Assembly: GCF_001950255.1 (NCBI RefSeq)
Contig: NZ_BDJK01000017.1
Span: forward strand, 1 to 44,931
DNA from: Carboxydothermus pertinax
Lineage (GTDB): Bacteria; Bacillota; Z-2901; Carboxydothermales; Carboxydothermaceae
Direction of reading: 5' to 3'
DNA length: 44,931 bases
Below, piece by piece: positions 1-7,217 of the stretch. The notes beneath the pieces were generated by a model. That model searched no databases. It was not told where the DNA came from and worked only from the letters and a program-made list of their open reading frames with translations. The translations under genes and the position numbers were made by a program. Position 1 is the stretch's first letter; the number at the start of each line of letters is the position of its first letter.

Positions 1-176
1 TTTTTGGGAACCCCGTTATCTAAACCTACTTCCGTAGGCTCGGTCCTATGAAAGGTTAATCCAAGCTTCTCCTTATTTTTTGCTTCCGTACCCCTTCTCG
101 AGTACGGTCCGCTTGCCGTTATTTCTTTGCCAAGGTACCGCTTACTTTCGACGGCATTCGCCGTCAGCGACGATTC
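1..176 (-). ncRNA. structured leader RNA or ncRNA of unidentified class (runs off window)
   Basis: No ORF explains this stretch. On the minus strand it begins just after a good promoter and is rich in short perfect hairpins: a 6-bp stem with loop gaat at 150-165, a 6-7 bp stem at 86-107 (CCGTAC/GTACGG) and a 5-bp stem with a GGAA tetraloop at 25-38. This is typical of a riboswitch or other structured RNA. I compared it from memory with T-box, ydaO, M-box, c-di-GMP, SAM, cobalamin, lysine, tmRNA, RNase P, SRP and 6S motifs and saw no convincing match. The regulated gene, if any, lies left of the window. Confidence 0.45.
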
Positions 177-180
177 TTAA

Positions 181-208
181 TTTATCACATCTCGTGCTCC
201 CTTGTCAA
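181..208 (-). promoter_or_regulatory. promoter of the left-edge RNA
   Basis: On the minus strand there is a perfect -35 TTGACA (208..203), a 16-nt spacer, and a -10-like GATAAA (186..181). Transcription would start near 175, immediately before the hairpin-rich sequence, and after the yunB terminator at 329-357. The RNA is therefore probably transcribed independently of yunB. Confidence 0.55.
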
Positions 209-328
209 GCGGTTTTTTGACCTTTTTTGCTTCCAGTTGTTTCCGCCGCCTACGGGACGCTTTATTAATATACCAAATCCTTTTCCCTTTCTTCAAGGGC
301 TAATTTCTGGTAAAAACGTACGACCCAT

Positions 329-357
329 AAAAAAACGCCGGCACATTCCGTACCAGC
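329..357 (-). terminator. terminator of yunB
   Basis: Minus-strand hairpin with arms at 357..350 and 344..337 (GCTGGTAC/GTGCCGGC, 8 bp with wobbles), followed directly by a run of seven T. It sits 5 nt after the yunB stop codon. Confidence 0.75.
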
Positions 358-361
358 ATTT

Positions 362-1009
362 TTATTTTTGTAATGAAGGCAACATTATCTGTGGTACTTC
401 CCCTACTATAACTGTTTCGATTACTGGAAGCTTATATGAAAGTTTTTCTGGGGCACTTACTAGCGGTATTGCCACTTTATAACTGGCATTCAAGGTTATA
501 TAAAGCTGGTGCCGTGTTTGGTTTAAGCCTCCCGATTGAAAAGAATCGCTACATTTTACTTCCACAAATCCCATAGGTATAAAACGAATTTTAATCTTTG
601 GTCCGACAGCAGCTAAAACTCTTATTCCAAACATCTGTCCCAGCGGAATTTCAACTCTTTGGGCTGCCAGTGAATTGATTTCCTTTTGAAGTTTATTACC
701 AACAGTGGCCGCAAATTTATTAAAAATTATTGTATTTGCCTGAACCAGCGTAATCTTTCCTTTTTCATCTTTTTCAATATGAATTAATTTTTCATATTGA
801 AAATCTGCTTTAGCGACTTCCTGAAGAACAATGTAAGTAAATTTTTCGGTAAGCAATTGATTTATTCGGATTTTTGCTAAATTTAAAAATAAACTGCCTA
901 AGTAATGTTCCACCACTAAAGTGAATATAAGTAATAAAATGACCATTAAAATAAAGAAGGACTTTAAACGCTGTATTTGATAAGGGGCTAAATACACGGC
1001 GACCACCAC
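362..1009 (-). CDS. yunB: sporulation protein YunB-like
   Basis: A 215-residue protein with one N-terminal membrane segment (about residues 17-37), then a soluble domain. Features are the stretch around IEKDEKGKITLVQ and a C-terminal half with GQMFGIRVLAAVGPKI and the end VIVGEVPQI, the pattern of the YunB family. In Bacillus, yunB belongs to the mother-cell sporulation regulon. The exact biochemical role is not known to me. It follows tyrS by 41 nt and has its own terminator downstream. The start is unsure: the first in-frame GTGs at 1009 and 1006 lie in the loop of a long inverted repeat (996-1043), and a GTG at 997 after a GGTGGTGG stretch is an alternative. Confidence 0.75.
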   Translation of the reverse strand: MVVAVYLAPYQIQRLKSFFILMVILLLIFTLVVEHYLGSLFLNLAKIRINQLLTEKFTYIVLQEVAKADFQYEKLIHIEKDEKGKITLVQANTIIFNKFAATVGNKLQKEINSLAAQRVEIPLGQMFGIRVLAAVGPKIKIRFIPMGFVEVKCSDSFQSGGLNQTRHQLYITLNASYKVAIPLVSAPEKLSYKLPVIETVIVGEVPQIMLPSLQK

Positions 1010-1043
1010 CCTGGATTCTAAGATAGGTTATGATGGTCGCCGT
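996..1043 (-). repeat. 10-bp inverted repeat between tyrS and yunB
   Basis: ACGGCGACCA at 996-1005 is perfectly complementary to 1034-1043, with 28 nt between the arms. It lies right after the tyrS stop and spans the putative yunB start. It lacks a T tract, so it is not a normal intrinsic terminator. It may stabilise the tyrS mRNA end or hide the yunB start. Confidence 0.5.
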
Positions 1044-1050
1044 TAAACTG

Positions 1051-2280
1051 TTACTCTTCTAAAATTATTTTTAAAAACCGCCGTTTGCCAACTTTTACCG
1101 TATACGCTGCTGTTTTTTTATCTAAATAAAAATTAATGTCGTTTATTTTCTCCTGGTTTACTAAAACTGCTCCTTGGGAAATTAACCTTTTTGCTTCGCT
1201 TATACTTTTTACCACTCCTGCGTTAAATAAAACTTTAGGTAAAAGCACTCCCTTTCCCTCTAGTAATTCCCTGGGTACCTTATACTCGGGAATTTCGTCG
1301 GGCAGGTCTTTCTCCCTAAATATCTTTATAAACTCTTTTTCCGCCTCATCCGCAGCTTCTTTTGAATGATATTGAGTAATAATCTCTTTTGCTAAAAAAA
1401 CTTTTGCATCCCGCGGATTTAATAGCCCTAGTTCCATTTGCGTTTTCATTTCATTAATTTTTTCCATAGGAACAGATGTTAATAATTCCAAGTAACGCAA
1501 AATAAGACTATCAGGAATAGACATTATTTTCCCAAACATTTCTTGGGGTGATTCATTAATTCCAACGTAGTTCCCAAGACTTTTGCTCATCTTTTGCACG
1601 CCATCGGTTCCTTCTAAGATTGGCATCATGATAGCAATTTGCGGTTCTTGACCGTATTCTTTTTGCAATGTCCGTCCCATTAAAAGATTAAACTTCTGGT
1701 CAGTTCCTCCCAATTCAATATCTGCCTTTAAGGCAACCGAATCATACCCTTGCATTAAGGGGTAAAAAAACTCATGAATACTAATTGGCTGTCCATCTTT
1801 AAATCTTTTAGCAAAATCATCTCTTTCCAGCATCCGGGCAACAGTGTATTTCGATGCAAGTTTTATTACATCCGCAAAATTAAGTTTTGCCAGCCATTCA
1901 CTGTTAAAAACCATTTTTGTTTTATCGGGATCCAGAATTTTAAAAATCTGTTCCTGATAGGTCTTAGCATTTTGCAAAACTTCTTCCCACGTTAACTGTT
2001 TTCTAGTCTCTTTTTTCCCAGTTGGGTCACCAATTTGCGCTGTAAAGTCACCAATAATAATTATTACCTCATGTCCTAAGGATTGGAATTGCTTTAATTT
2101 TTGTAAAACCACAGTATGTCCTAGATGGATATCCGGTGCAGTAGGATCAAGGCCAAGCTTAACCCTTAAAGGTTTACCTTCTTTTAAAGATCTTTTTAGC
2201 TTTTCTATTAGTTCCTCTTCGGGAACGATTTCCACAACTCCCCTTTTAATTATTTCAAGTTGCCGCTTTAATTCATCCAC
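1051..2280 (-). CDS. tyrS: tyrosyl-tRNA synthetase
   Basis: A class I aminoacyl-tRNA synthetase that charges tRNA-Tyr. The signature HLGH (HIGH motif) lies in [14 protein letters not shown] and the second signature KMSKS follows GTDGVQ. A C-terminal S4 RNA-binding domain ends the protein ([17 protein letters not shown]). About 409 residues is normal. I chose GTG at 2280 because AAGGGAG ends 6 nt upstream of it. The upstream ATGs at 2301 and 2286 have no usable ribosome binding site, and homologues begin near this point. No T-box lies in the 130-nt gap upstream, so it is not tRNA-attenuated here. It is transcribed divergently from the PBP gene. Confidence 0.95.
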   Translation of the reverse strand: MDELKRQLEIIKRGVVEIVPEEELIEKLKRSLKEGKPLRVKLGLDPTAPDIHLGHTVVLQKLKQFQSLGHEVIIIIGDFTAQIGDPTGKKETRKQLTWEEVLQNAKTYQEQIFKILDPDKTKMVFNSEWLAKLNFADVIKLASKYTVARMLERDDFAKRFKDGQPISIHEFFYPLMQGYDSVALKADIELGGTDQKFNLLMGRTLQKEYGQEPQIAIMMPILEGTDGVQKMSKSLGNYVGINESPQEMFGKIMSIPDSLILRYLELLTSVPMEKINEMKTQMELGLLNPRDAKVFLAKEIITQYHSKEAADEAEKEFIKIFREKDLPDEIPEYKVPRELLEGKGVLLPKVLFNAGVVKSISEAKRLISQGAVLVNQEKINDINFYLDKKTAAYTVKVGKRRFLKIILEE

Positions 2281-2331
2281 TGGCATCTCCCTTTCCATCA
2301 TAAAAAATTATCACTAATAAACTTAATATTT

Positions 2332-2361
2332 ATTATGTATTATTCCATAATTTTACGTCAA
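2332..2361 (-). promoter_or_regulatory. tyrS promoter
   Basis: Minus strand: TTGACG (2361..2356), 18-nt spacer, CATAAT (2337..2332). Both hexamers match the housekeeping consensus at five of six positions. Confidence 0.65.
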
Positions 2362-2395
2362 GGCAAAACTTTTTCAGTACATAAATAGTAAGATA

Positions 2396-2404
2396 TGCTA
2401 TAAT
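2396..2404 (+). promoter_or_regulatory. extended -10 promoter of the PBP gene
   Basis: TATAAT at 2399-2404, preceded by TG one base upstream (extended -10). No clear -35 hexamer lies at the usual distance. The AGGAGG ribosome binding site follows at about 2419-2424, 7 nt before the GTG start. Confidence 0.6.
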
Positions 2405-2431
2405 GTTTTTTAAGTAAAAGGAGGTAAGAAG

Positions 2432-4852
2432 GTGCGAAAAAAACGCAAGCGGATGCCAAAGTGGGTTCTCATATCCTTATTGGTATTTCTCCTTTTAGCT
2501 TTTTTTACATCAATTGGCGTTGGAGGATATATTTATTATTGCCTAAAAGATGTCCCAACTTTCTCACCCAAAATGTTAGAACTTTCCGGAACAACCTTAA
2601 TTTATGATAAAAATAATAATATAATTGCCGAAGTCCACGGCAGTGAAAACCGAATTCCCGTAAAAATCGAAGAGGTTCCTGATATTGTTAAAAAAGCAGT
2701 TATTGGCGCTGAAGACACCCGTTTTTACCAACATCACGGAATTGACCTGAAAGCTATTTTAAGAGCAGCCCTTGAAGATTTAAAATACGGAGCACCTAAA
2801 GAAGGAGCAAGCACAATCACCCAGCAGGTGGTTAAACTTACTTTTCTAACTCCTGAAAAAACCCTTAAAAGAAAAATTCAAGAAGCATATTTAGCTATTC
2901 AGCTTGAAAGAGCTTTTACAAAAGATGAAATTTTAGAAATGTATTTGAACCGGAGTTATTTTGGCGAAGGAGCCTATGGAATAAAGGCTGCTGCTCAAAC
3001 TTATTTCGGCAAGGATTTAAATGAATTAACCTTAAGCGAATCAGCTCTTTTAGCTGGGTTACTACCAGCGCCAAGCCGCTATTCTCCTTTAAATAATAAA
3101 GAGCTAGCCTTAAACCGACGTAATATAGTCTTAAATAAAATGCTCCGAGCCGGATTCATAACTGAAGAACAAGCAGAAAAAGCTAAAAAAGAACCTTTAA
3201 TTCTAAATCCCAACCTTTTATCTGATAGTAATAACAATAAATATAAATATCCTTATTTTGTGGAATATGTAATTGAGCAACTAACAGAAAAGTTTGGAAG
3301 TGACCGGGTTTTTCGGGGCGGGCTTAGGGTTTATACCACCTTAGATCCCAAAATCCAGGAAGCTTCCGAAAAAGCTCTAAAAGACCCTAAAAACTTTCCG
3401 AAATCCAAGCGAGATAAAAATGGAATTTTACAGCCCCAGGGCGCAGCAGTAGTTCTCGATCCTAAAACCGGCGAAATCAAGGCAATTGTGGGTGGGCGCG
3501 AACATAACCAGCTCCGCCAGTGGAATAGAGCCACCCGTACTAAAAGACAACCAGGCTCAGCTTTTAAGCCAATTATTGCCTATGGACCTGCAATTGAAAA
3601 GGGAATGTCTCCAGCTTCGGTAATTGACGACCGACCAATAAAATATGGGAATCACTCCTTTTCTAATTCTGATGGCAAGTATCGGGGGTTAATTACCTTA
3701 AGAGCAGCTCTCACCAGGTCAGTTAATACTGTTGCTGTTCAGCTCCTTGACAAAGTTGGTTTTGCCGATGCCTTTAAATTTGCCAAAAAGCTGGGAATTG
3801 ATTTAAATCCTAAACTTGAATCAAACCTTGGTATTGCTCTAGGAGGCCTTACCGATGGAGTTACCCCCCTGCAAATGGCGGCGGCTTACGGAGCCTTTGC
3901 CAATAAGGGAATTTACGTAGAACCTACAGCCATAATTAAGGTTGAGTCCGCTTCCGGAGAGGTTTTATTTAAAAATGAACCTAAAAAGCGGGTAGCTATG
4001 AAACCGGAAACTGCATTCCTCATTACGTCAATGCTTGAAGATGTGATATTTAAGCCCGGTGGTACAGGTTCAGCTGCTCGCTTAGATCGACCGGTTGCCG
4101 GTAAAACCGGTACTACCGATGAAGGAAAAGACCTCTGGTTTGTTGGCTATACTCCCGATTTAGTTACTGCAGTCTGGGTAGGCCATGACCGACCCCAACC
4201 TATTCCCCGGGGATTTGGGGGTATTTATCCTGCTAGAATTTTTAAAGCAATCATGACCGAAGCCCTAAAGAATGTACCTAAGTCGGATTTTGAAAAACCA
4301 AGCGGCGTTATAAAAGCAACTGTCTGTGGTAAATCCGGTCAGTTACCCGGTGACAACTGCCCTCAAGACCAGTTGGTTTACGATTATTTTGCCAAAGGAA
4401 CAGTACCGACAAAAATTTGTAATGTCCATGTAAAAGTAGAAATTTGTGCTGACTCCCATTTGCTGGCAACTGAATATTGTCCCAATAAGCTAACGGTAAG
4501 TTTAATTGCTTTACCTTATCAAGTACCTAATTACGTTTTAGATTATTCCTTAAGGTTACCCAGAGAAAAATGTAATATTCACGGGCCTAATACCCAATCC
4601 CCGGTTCAGGAAGTAGAAGTCCCTGTCTGCACTGACCCGGCCCACAATGGCCAGGATTTCCTAGCGCTAATTCCAAAAGCTGGTGAAACTGGTGGTTGTC
4701 CACCTCAATATGTTACTATTAAAAAGTTTCCCAAAGATAAGGTTCCAAAAGTTTATTGTGATATTCCCGAACACCAAATAAAGCCTGCCCCTCAAGGTAA
4801 TGATAATGCCCCTCAAGGTAATGAAAATCAAATAACCCCTCCTAACAATTAG
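2432..4852 (+). CDS. class A penicillin-binding protein (PBP1a type)
   Basis: A bifunctional peptidoglycan synthase of 806 residues anchored by one N-terminal membrane helix (about 11-36). The GT51 glycosyltransferase domain shows EDTRFYQHHG (about 94-103) and ASTITQQVVK. The transpeptidase domain shows the SxxK serine motif in PGSAFKP (about 375), SVN (about 430) and GKTGTT (about 556). The last ~170 residues form a cysteine-containing tail (CGKSGQLPGDNCPQDQ and several CP pairs) and a Q/N/P-rich end. It starts at GTG behind AGGAGG. It is a single-gene unit whose stop codon sits in a terminator hairpin shared with convergent mutS2. Confidence 0.95.
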   Translation: MRKKRKRMPKWVLISLLVFLLLAFFTSIGVGGYIYYCLKDVPTFSPKMLELSGTTLIYDKNNNIIAEVHGSENRIPVKIEEVPDIVKKAVIGAEDTRFYQHHGIDLKAILRAALEDLKYGAPKEGASTITQQVVKLTFLTPEKTLKRKIQEAYLAIQLERAFTKDEILEMYLNRSYFGEGAYGIKAAAQTYFGKDLNELTLSESALLAGLLPAPSRYSPLNNKELALNRRNIVLNKMLRAGFITEEQAEKAKKEPLILNPNLLSDSNNNKYKYPYFVEYVIEQLTEKFGSDRVFRGGLRVYTTLDPKIQEASEKALKDPKNFPKSKRDKNGILQPQGAAVVLDPKTGEIKAIVGGREHNQLRQWNRATRTKRQPGSAFKPIIAYGPAIEKGMSPASVIDDRPIKYGNHSFSNSDGKYRGLITLRAALTRSVNTVAVQLLDKVGFADAFKFAKKLGIDLNPKLESNLGIALGGLTDGVTPLQMAAAYGAFANKGIYVEPTAIIKVESASGEVLFKNEPKKRVAMKPETAFLITSMLEDVIFKPGGTGSAARLDRPVAGKTGTTDEGKDLWFVGYTPDLVTAVWVGHDRPQPIPRGFGGIYPARIFKAIMTEALKNVPKSDFEKPSGVIKATVCGKSGQLPGDNCPQDQLVYDYFAKGTVPTKICNVHVKVEICADSHLLATEYCPNKLTVSLIALPYQVPNYVLDYSLRLPREKCNIHGPNTQSPVQEVEVPVCTDPAHNGQDFLALIPKAGETGGCPPQYVTIKKFPKDKVPKVYCDIPEHQIKPAPQGNDNAPQGNENQITPPNN

Positions 4853-4860
4853 GAGGGGTT
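4834..4860. terminator. terminator hairpin between the convergent PBP gene and mutS2
   Basis: Perfect 10-bp stem AACCCCTCCT / AGGAGGGGTT with a 7-nt loop. The PBP stop TAG (4850-4852) lies in the hairpin and the mutS2 stop abuts it. Flanking T tracts are weak on both strands. Confidence 0.6.
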
Positions 4861-7214
4861 TACTTTAAATATATTTCCGTTGCCCCATCTCCCCCTTGAT
4901 TTTGCGGGGCAAAATTATATTTTTTAACAAAGGGAACTTCTCTTAAATATTCCCAGAGGAATTTTTTTAAGGCTCCAGTGCCTTTGCCATGGATAATTCT
5001 GACCTTTTCTACTCCCGCTAAATAAGCATCATCCAGATATTTTTCAACTACTGGCTCGGCTTCTAAAGTATTCATTCCTCGAATATCGAGCTCTGCGTTA
5101 AAGTTTTGCTTTTTGGTCAACTCAAGAGTGGCTTTGTTAAGCCGAAGGCTACCAACCTGAATTTGACTGTTAATTTTTTCTTTTTCCTGTTTCTTTGCCG
5201 GTTTTATTTTGTCAAAGCTTACATTTAGCTTCATTATTCCTGCCCGTACCACAGCGTTCATTTCCCCTACCTCTAAAACTTCCGCCCTTTGGCCAATATC
5301 AATTAATTCCACAATCTCTCCTACTTGAGGGCGATAGGGTTTAAGTGGTTCAATGGGCATCTCAAATCTTTCGGAAAATTTCTTGGTTTTTAAGCGGGCA
5401 TCTTCTAGGACTTTTGGGAGAAGTTTGGCTTCACTCTCTTTAATCCTTTCTTTAATTTCCTTTAGCAGTAATCGTCCTTCCCGCTCGACCTCCAAAAGCT
5501 TTTGCCGATATTTATCCCGATATTTCGTTATTATTTCTTCTTTGGTTTTCTCAAGATTTTCTAATTCAAAGTTAAGTTTAGCTTCTTTCTCCTTGAGAAT
5601 TAATTTTAATTCTTCAATTTCTTTTTGGGTCTTTTCTAACTGCTTTTTCTCCTGCTCCAATTCAAGAATTAGTTGATCGAGTTTAACTTCTTCCTCTTTT
5701 AAGAAACTTTTTGCTCTATCTATTATTTCCCTTTTTATTCCCAAACCTTGAGCAATAAATAAAGCGTTACTGCGTCCCGGTTTCCCAAGATTGAGGCGAT
5801 AGGTAGGTTTTAAACTTTCTGGGTTAAATTCTACCGAAGCATTTTCCACTCTTTCCGTTTGCAGGGCGTAGTCAGCAAGTTCACTGGTATGGGTAGTGGC
5901 AACAACTTTGACCTTTTCTTGCCGGAGTTCTTCAAGGATTGCTTTGGCTAATGCTGCCCCTTCACGGGGATCAGTTCCGGTCCCTAGCTCGTCCAACAAT
6001 ACTAAATCTCCTTCACGAGCATTTTCTAATATAAATTTTAAATTAAGTAAATGAGAAGAAAAGGTACTTAAAGATTGAATTATGCTTTGTTCATCTCCAA
6101 TATCAACAAAAACCTCACCAAAAAGACCTATTTCCGTATCAGGAGAAGCTGGGATAAACAACCCCGCTCTCGCCATTACAGCTAAAAGGCCAATGGTCTT
6201 TAAGGTAACAGTCTTTCCTCCGGTATTAGGGCCTGTAATAATAAGTAAATCAAAGTCCTTTCCTAAGGTTAAGTCAAAAGGTACTGCTTTTTTTCCTAAA
6301 AGCGGATGTCGGGCGCGCTTATAGGATAAAATTCCACTAGTAGTGATTTTTGGTTTATAGGCGTCCATCTCCAGGGCAAGATGTGCCTTTGCTAAAATTA
6401 AATCTATTTCTCCTAAAAGCTCATAAGTTAGCTTTAGCTCCTGTTGTCTTATAACTAATCGATTAGTAAAATCTCTTAAAATCTTTTCAATGATTTCTCT
6501 TTCCAAAAGTTCTAACGCCTTTAATTCATTCCCAGCTTCAACGGCACTGTAAGGTTCAACAAATAATGTTTGTCCCGTATTGGAACGGTCATGGATAATT
6601 CCCGGTACCTGATTTTTAAATGAAGCTTTCACCGGTAAGACAAACCTATCTCCTCGTACGGAAATAAGAGGCTCTTGCAAGAATTTTACAAGTTCAGGAT
6701 CTCTAAGATATTTTTCCACCGCTTCTCGCATTTTTTCTTTTAAACGGGCAATTTGACCCCGAACTCTTTTTAATTCCTCGGAGGCCTCATCTTTTACCGT
6801 ACCTTCCGGCCAAAAGCTTCTTTCAATATCTTTAATAATGGCTTCATCAAAATATAACCCATTAGCAATTTTCTTTAGTCTTGGGTAGTCACCTCTTTGG
6901 ATTTCCTGTAGCGTATCTCTGGAAAGTTTCATTAACTGGCCTACGCGATAAATTTCCCGCCCGTCCAGCATGCTATTTTTTGTAAGTTTAAGAAAAGCAT
7001 CGGATAAATCCGAAAGTAAACTTAAATCCACCGTTTTAAATCGTAAGAATAAAAGCCCGTCTTCAACTTCCAAGAGTTTTTCCTCGATAATTTCCGGACT
7101 AGATAGCGGTTGAAGCTTTAATGTCAGCTGCTTTCCTGGATAGGAAGTTGCTTTTTGATATAACTTCTGGATAATTTCCGGAAACTCAAGTCTTATTAAC
7201 GTTTTTTGATTCAT
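4860..7214 (-). CDS. mutS2: endonuclease MutS2
   Basis: A 784-residue MutS2. The MutS-type ATPase core has the Walker A motif GPNTGGKT (about 330), a following DELGTGTDPREG (Walker B region) and THTSELADY. A long coiled coil follows (about 515-620, rich in K/E/L). The C-terminal Smr nuclease domain has LDIRG and the HGKGTGALKK loop (about 710-784). Family members suppress recombination, and Bacillus MutS2 also acts in rescue of collided ribosomes. The ATG at 7214 lies only 3 nt after the U32 stop, so translation is probably coupled. Confidence 0.95.
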   Translation of the reverse strand: MNQKTLIRLEFPEIIQKLYQKATSYPGKQLTLKLQPLSSPEIIEEKLLEVEDGLLFLRFKTVDLSLLSDLSDAFLKLTKNSMLDGREIYRVGQLMKLSRDTLQEIQRGDYPRLKKIANGLYFDEAIIKDIERSFWPEGTVKDEASEELKRVRGQIARLKEKMREAVEKYLRDPELVKFLQEPLISVRGDRFVLPVKASFKNQVPGIIHDRSNTGQTLFVEPYSAVEAGNELKALELLEREIIEKILRDFTNRLVIRQQELKLTYELLGEIDLILAKAHLALEMDAYKPKITTSGILSYKRARHPLLGKKAVPFDLTLGKDFDLLIITGPNTGGKTVTLKTIGLLAVMARAGLFIPASPDTEIGLFGEVFVDIGDEQSIIQSLSTFSSHLLNLKFILENAREGDLVLLDELGTGTDPREGAALAKAILEELRQEKVKVVATTHTSELADYALQTERVENASVEFNPESLKPTYRLNLGKPGRSNALFIAQGLGIKREIIDRAKSFLKEEEVKLDQLILELEQEKKQLEKTQKEIEELKLILKEKEAKLNFELENLEKTKEEIITKYRDKYRQKLLEVEREGRLLLKEIKERIKESEAKLLPKVLEDARLKTKKFSERFEMPIEPLKPYRPQVGEIVELIDIGQRAEVLEVGEMNAVVRAGIMKLNVSFDKIKPAKKQEKEKINSQIQVGSLRLNKATLELTKKQNFNAELDIRGMNTLEAEPVVEKYLDDAYLAGVEKVRIIHGKGTGALKKFLWEYLREVPFVKKYNFAPQNQGGDGATEIYLK

Positions 7215-7217
7215 TTT

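Noticed and set aside
1-180. T-box or ydaO riboswitch
   Set aside because: No AGGGTGG-ACCGCG core and no matching conserved ydaO segments; only superficial resemblance. Left as unidentified.
1-180. Hammerhead-like CTGA...GAAA string in the left-edge RNA
   Set aside because: The bases needed for the catalytic core fall inside a perfect stem and the required GA after CTGAN is missing.
237-482. Plus-strand 81-aa ORF
   Set aside because: Covers the yunB terminator and the 3' end of yunB in antisense; no binding site or family.
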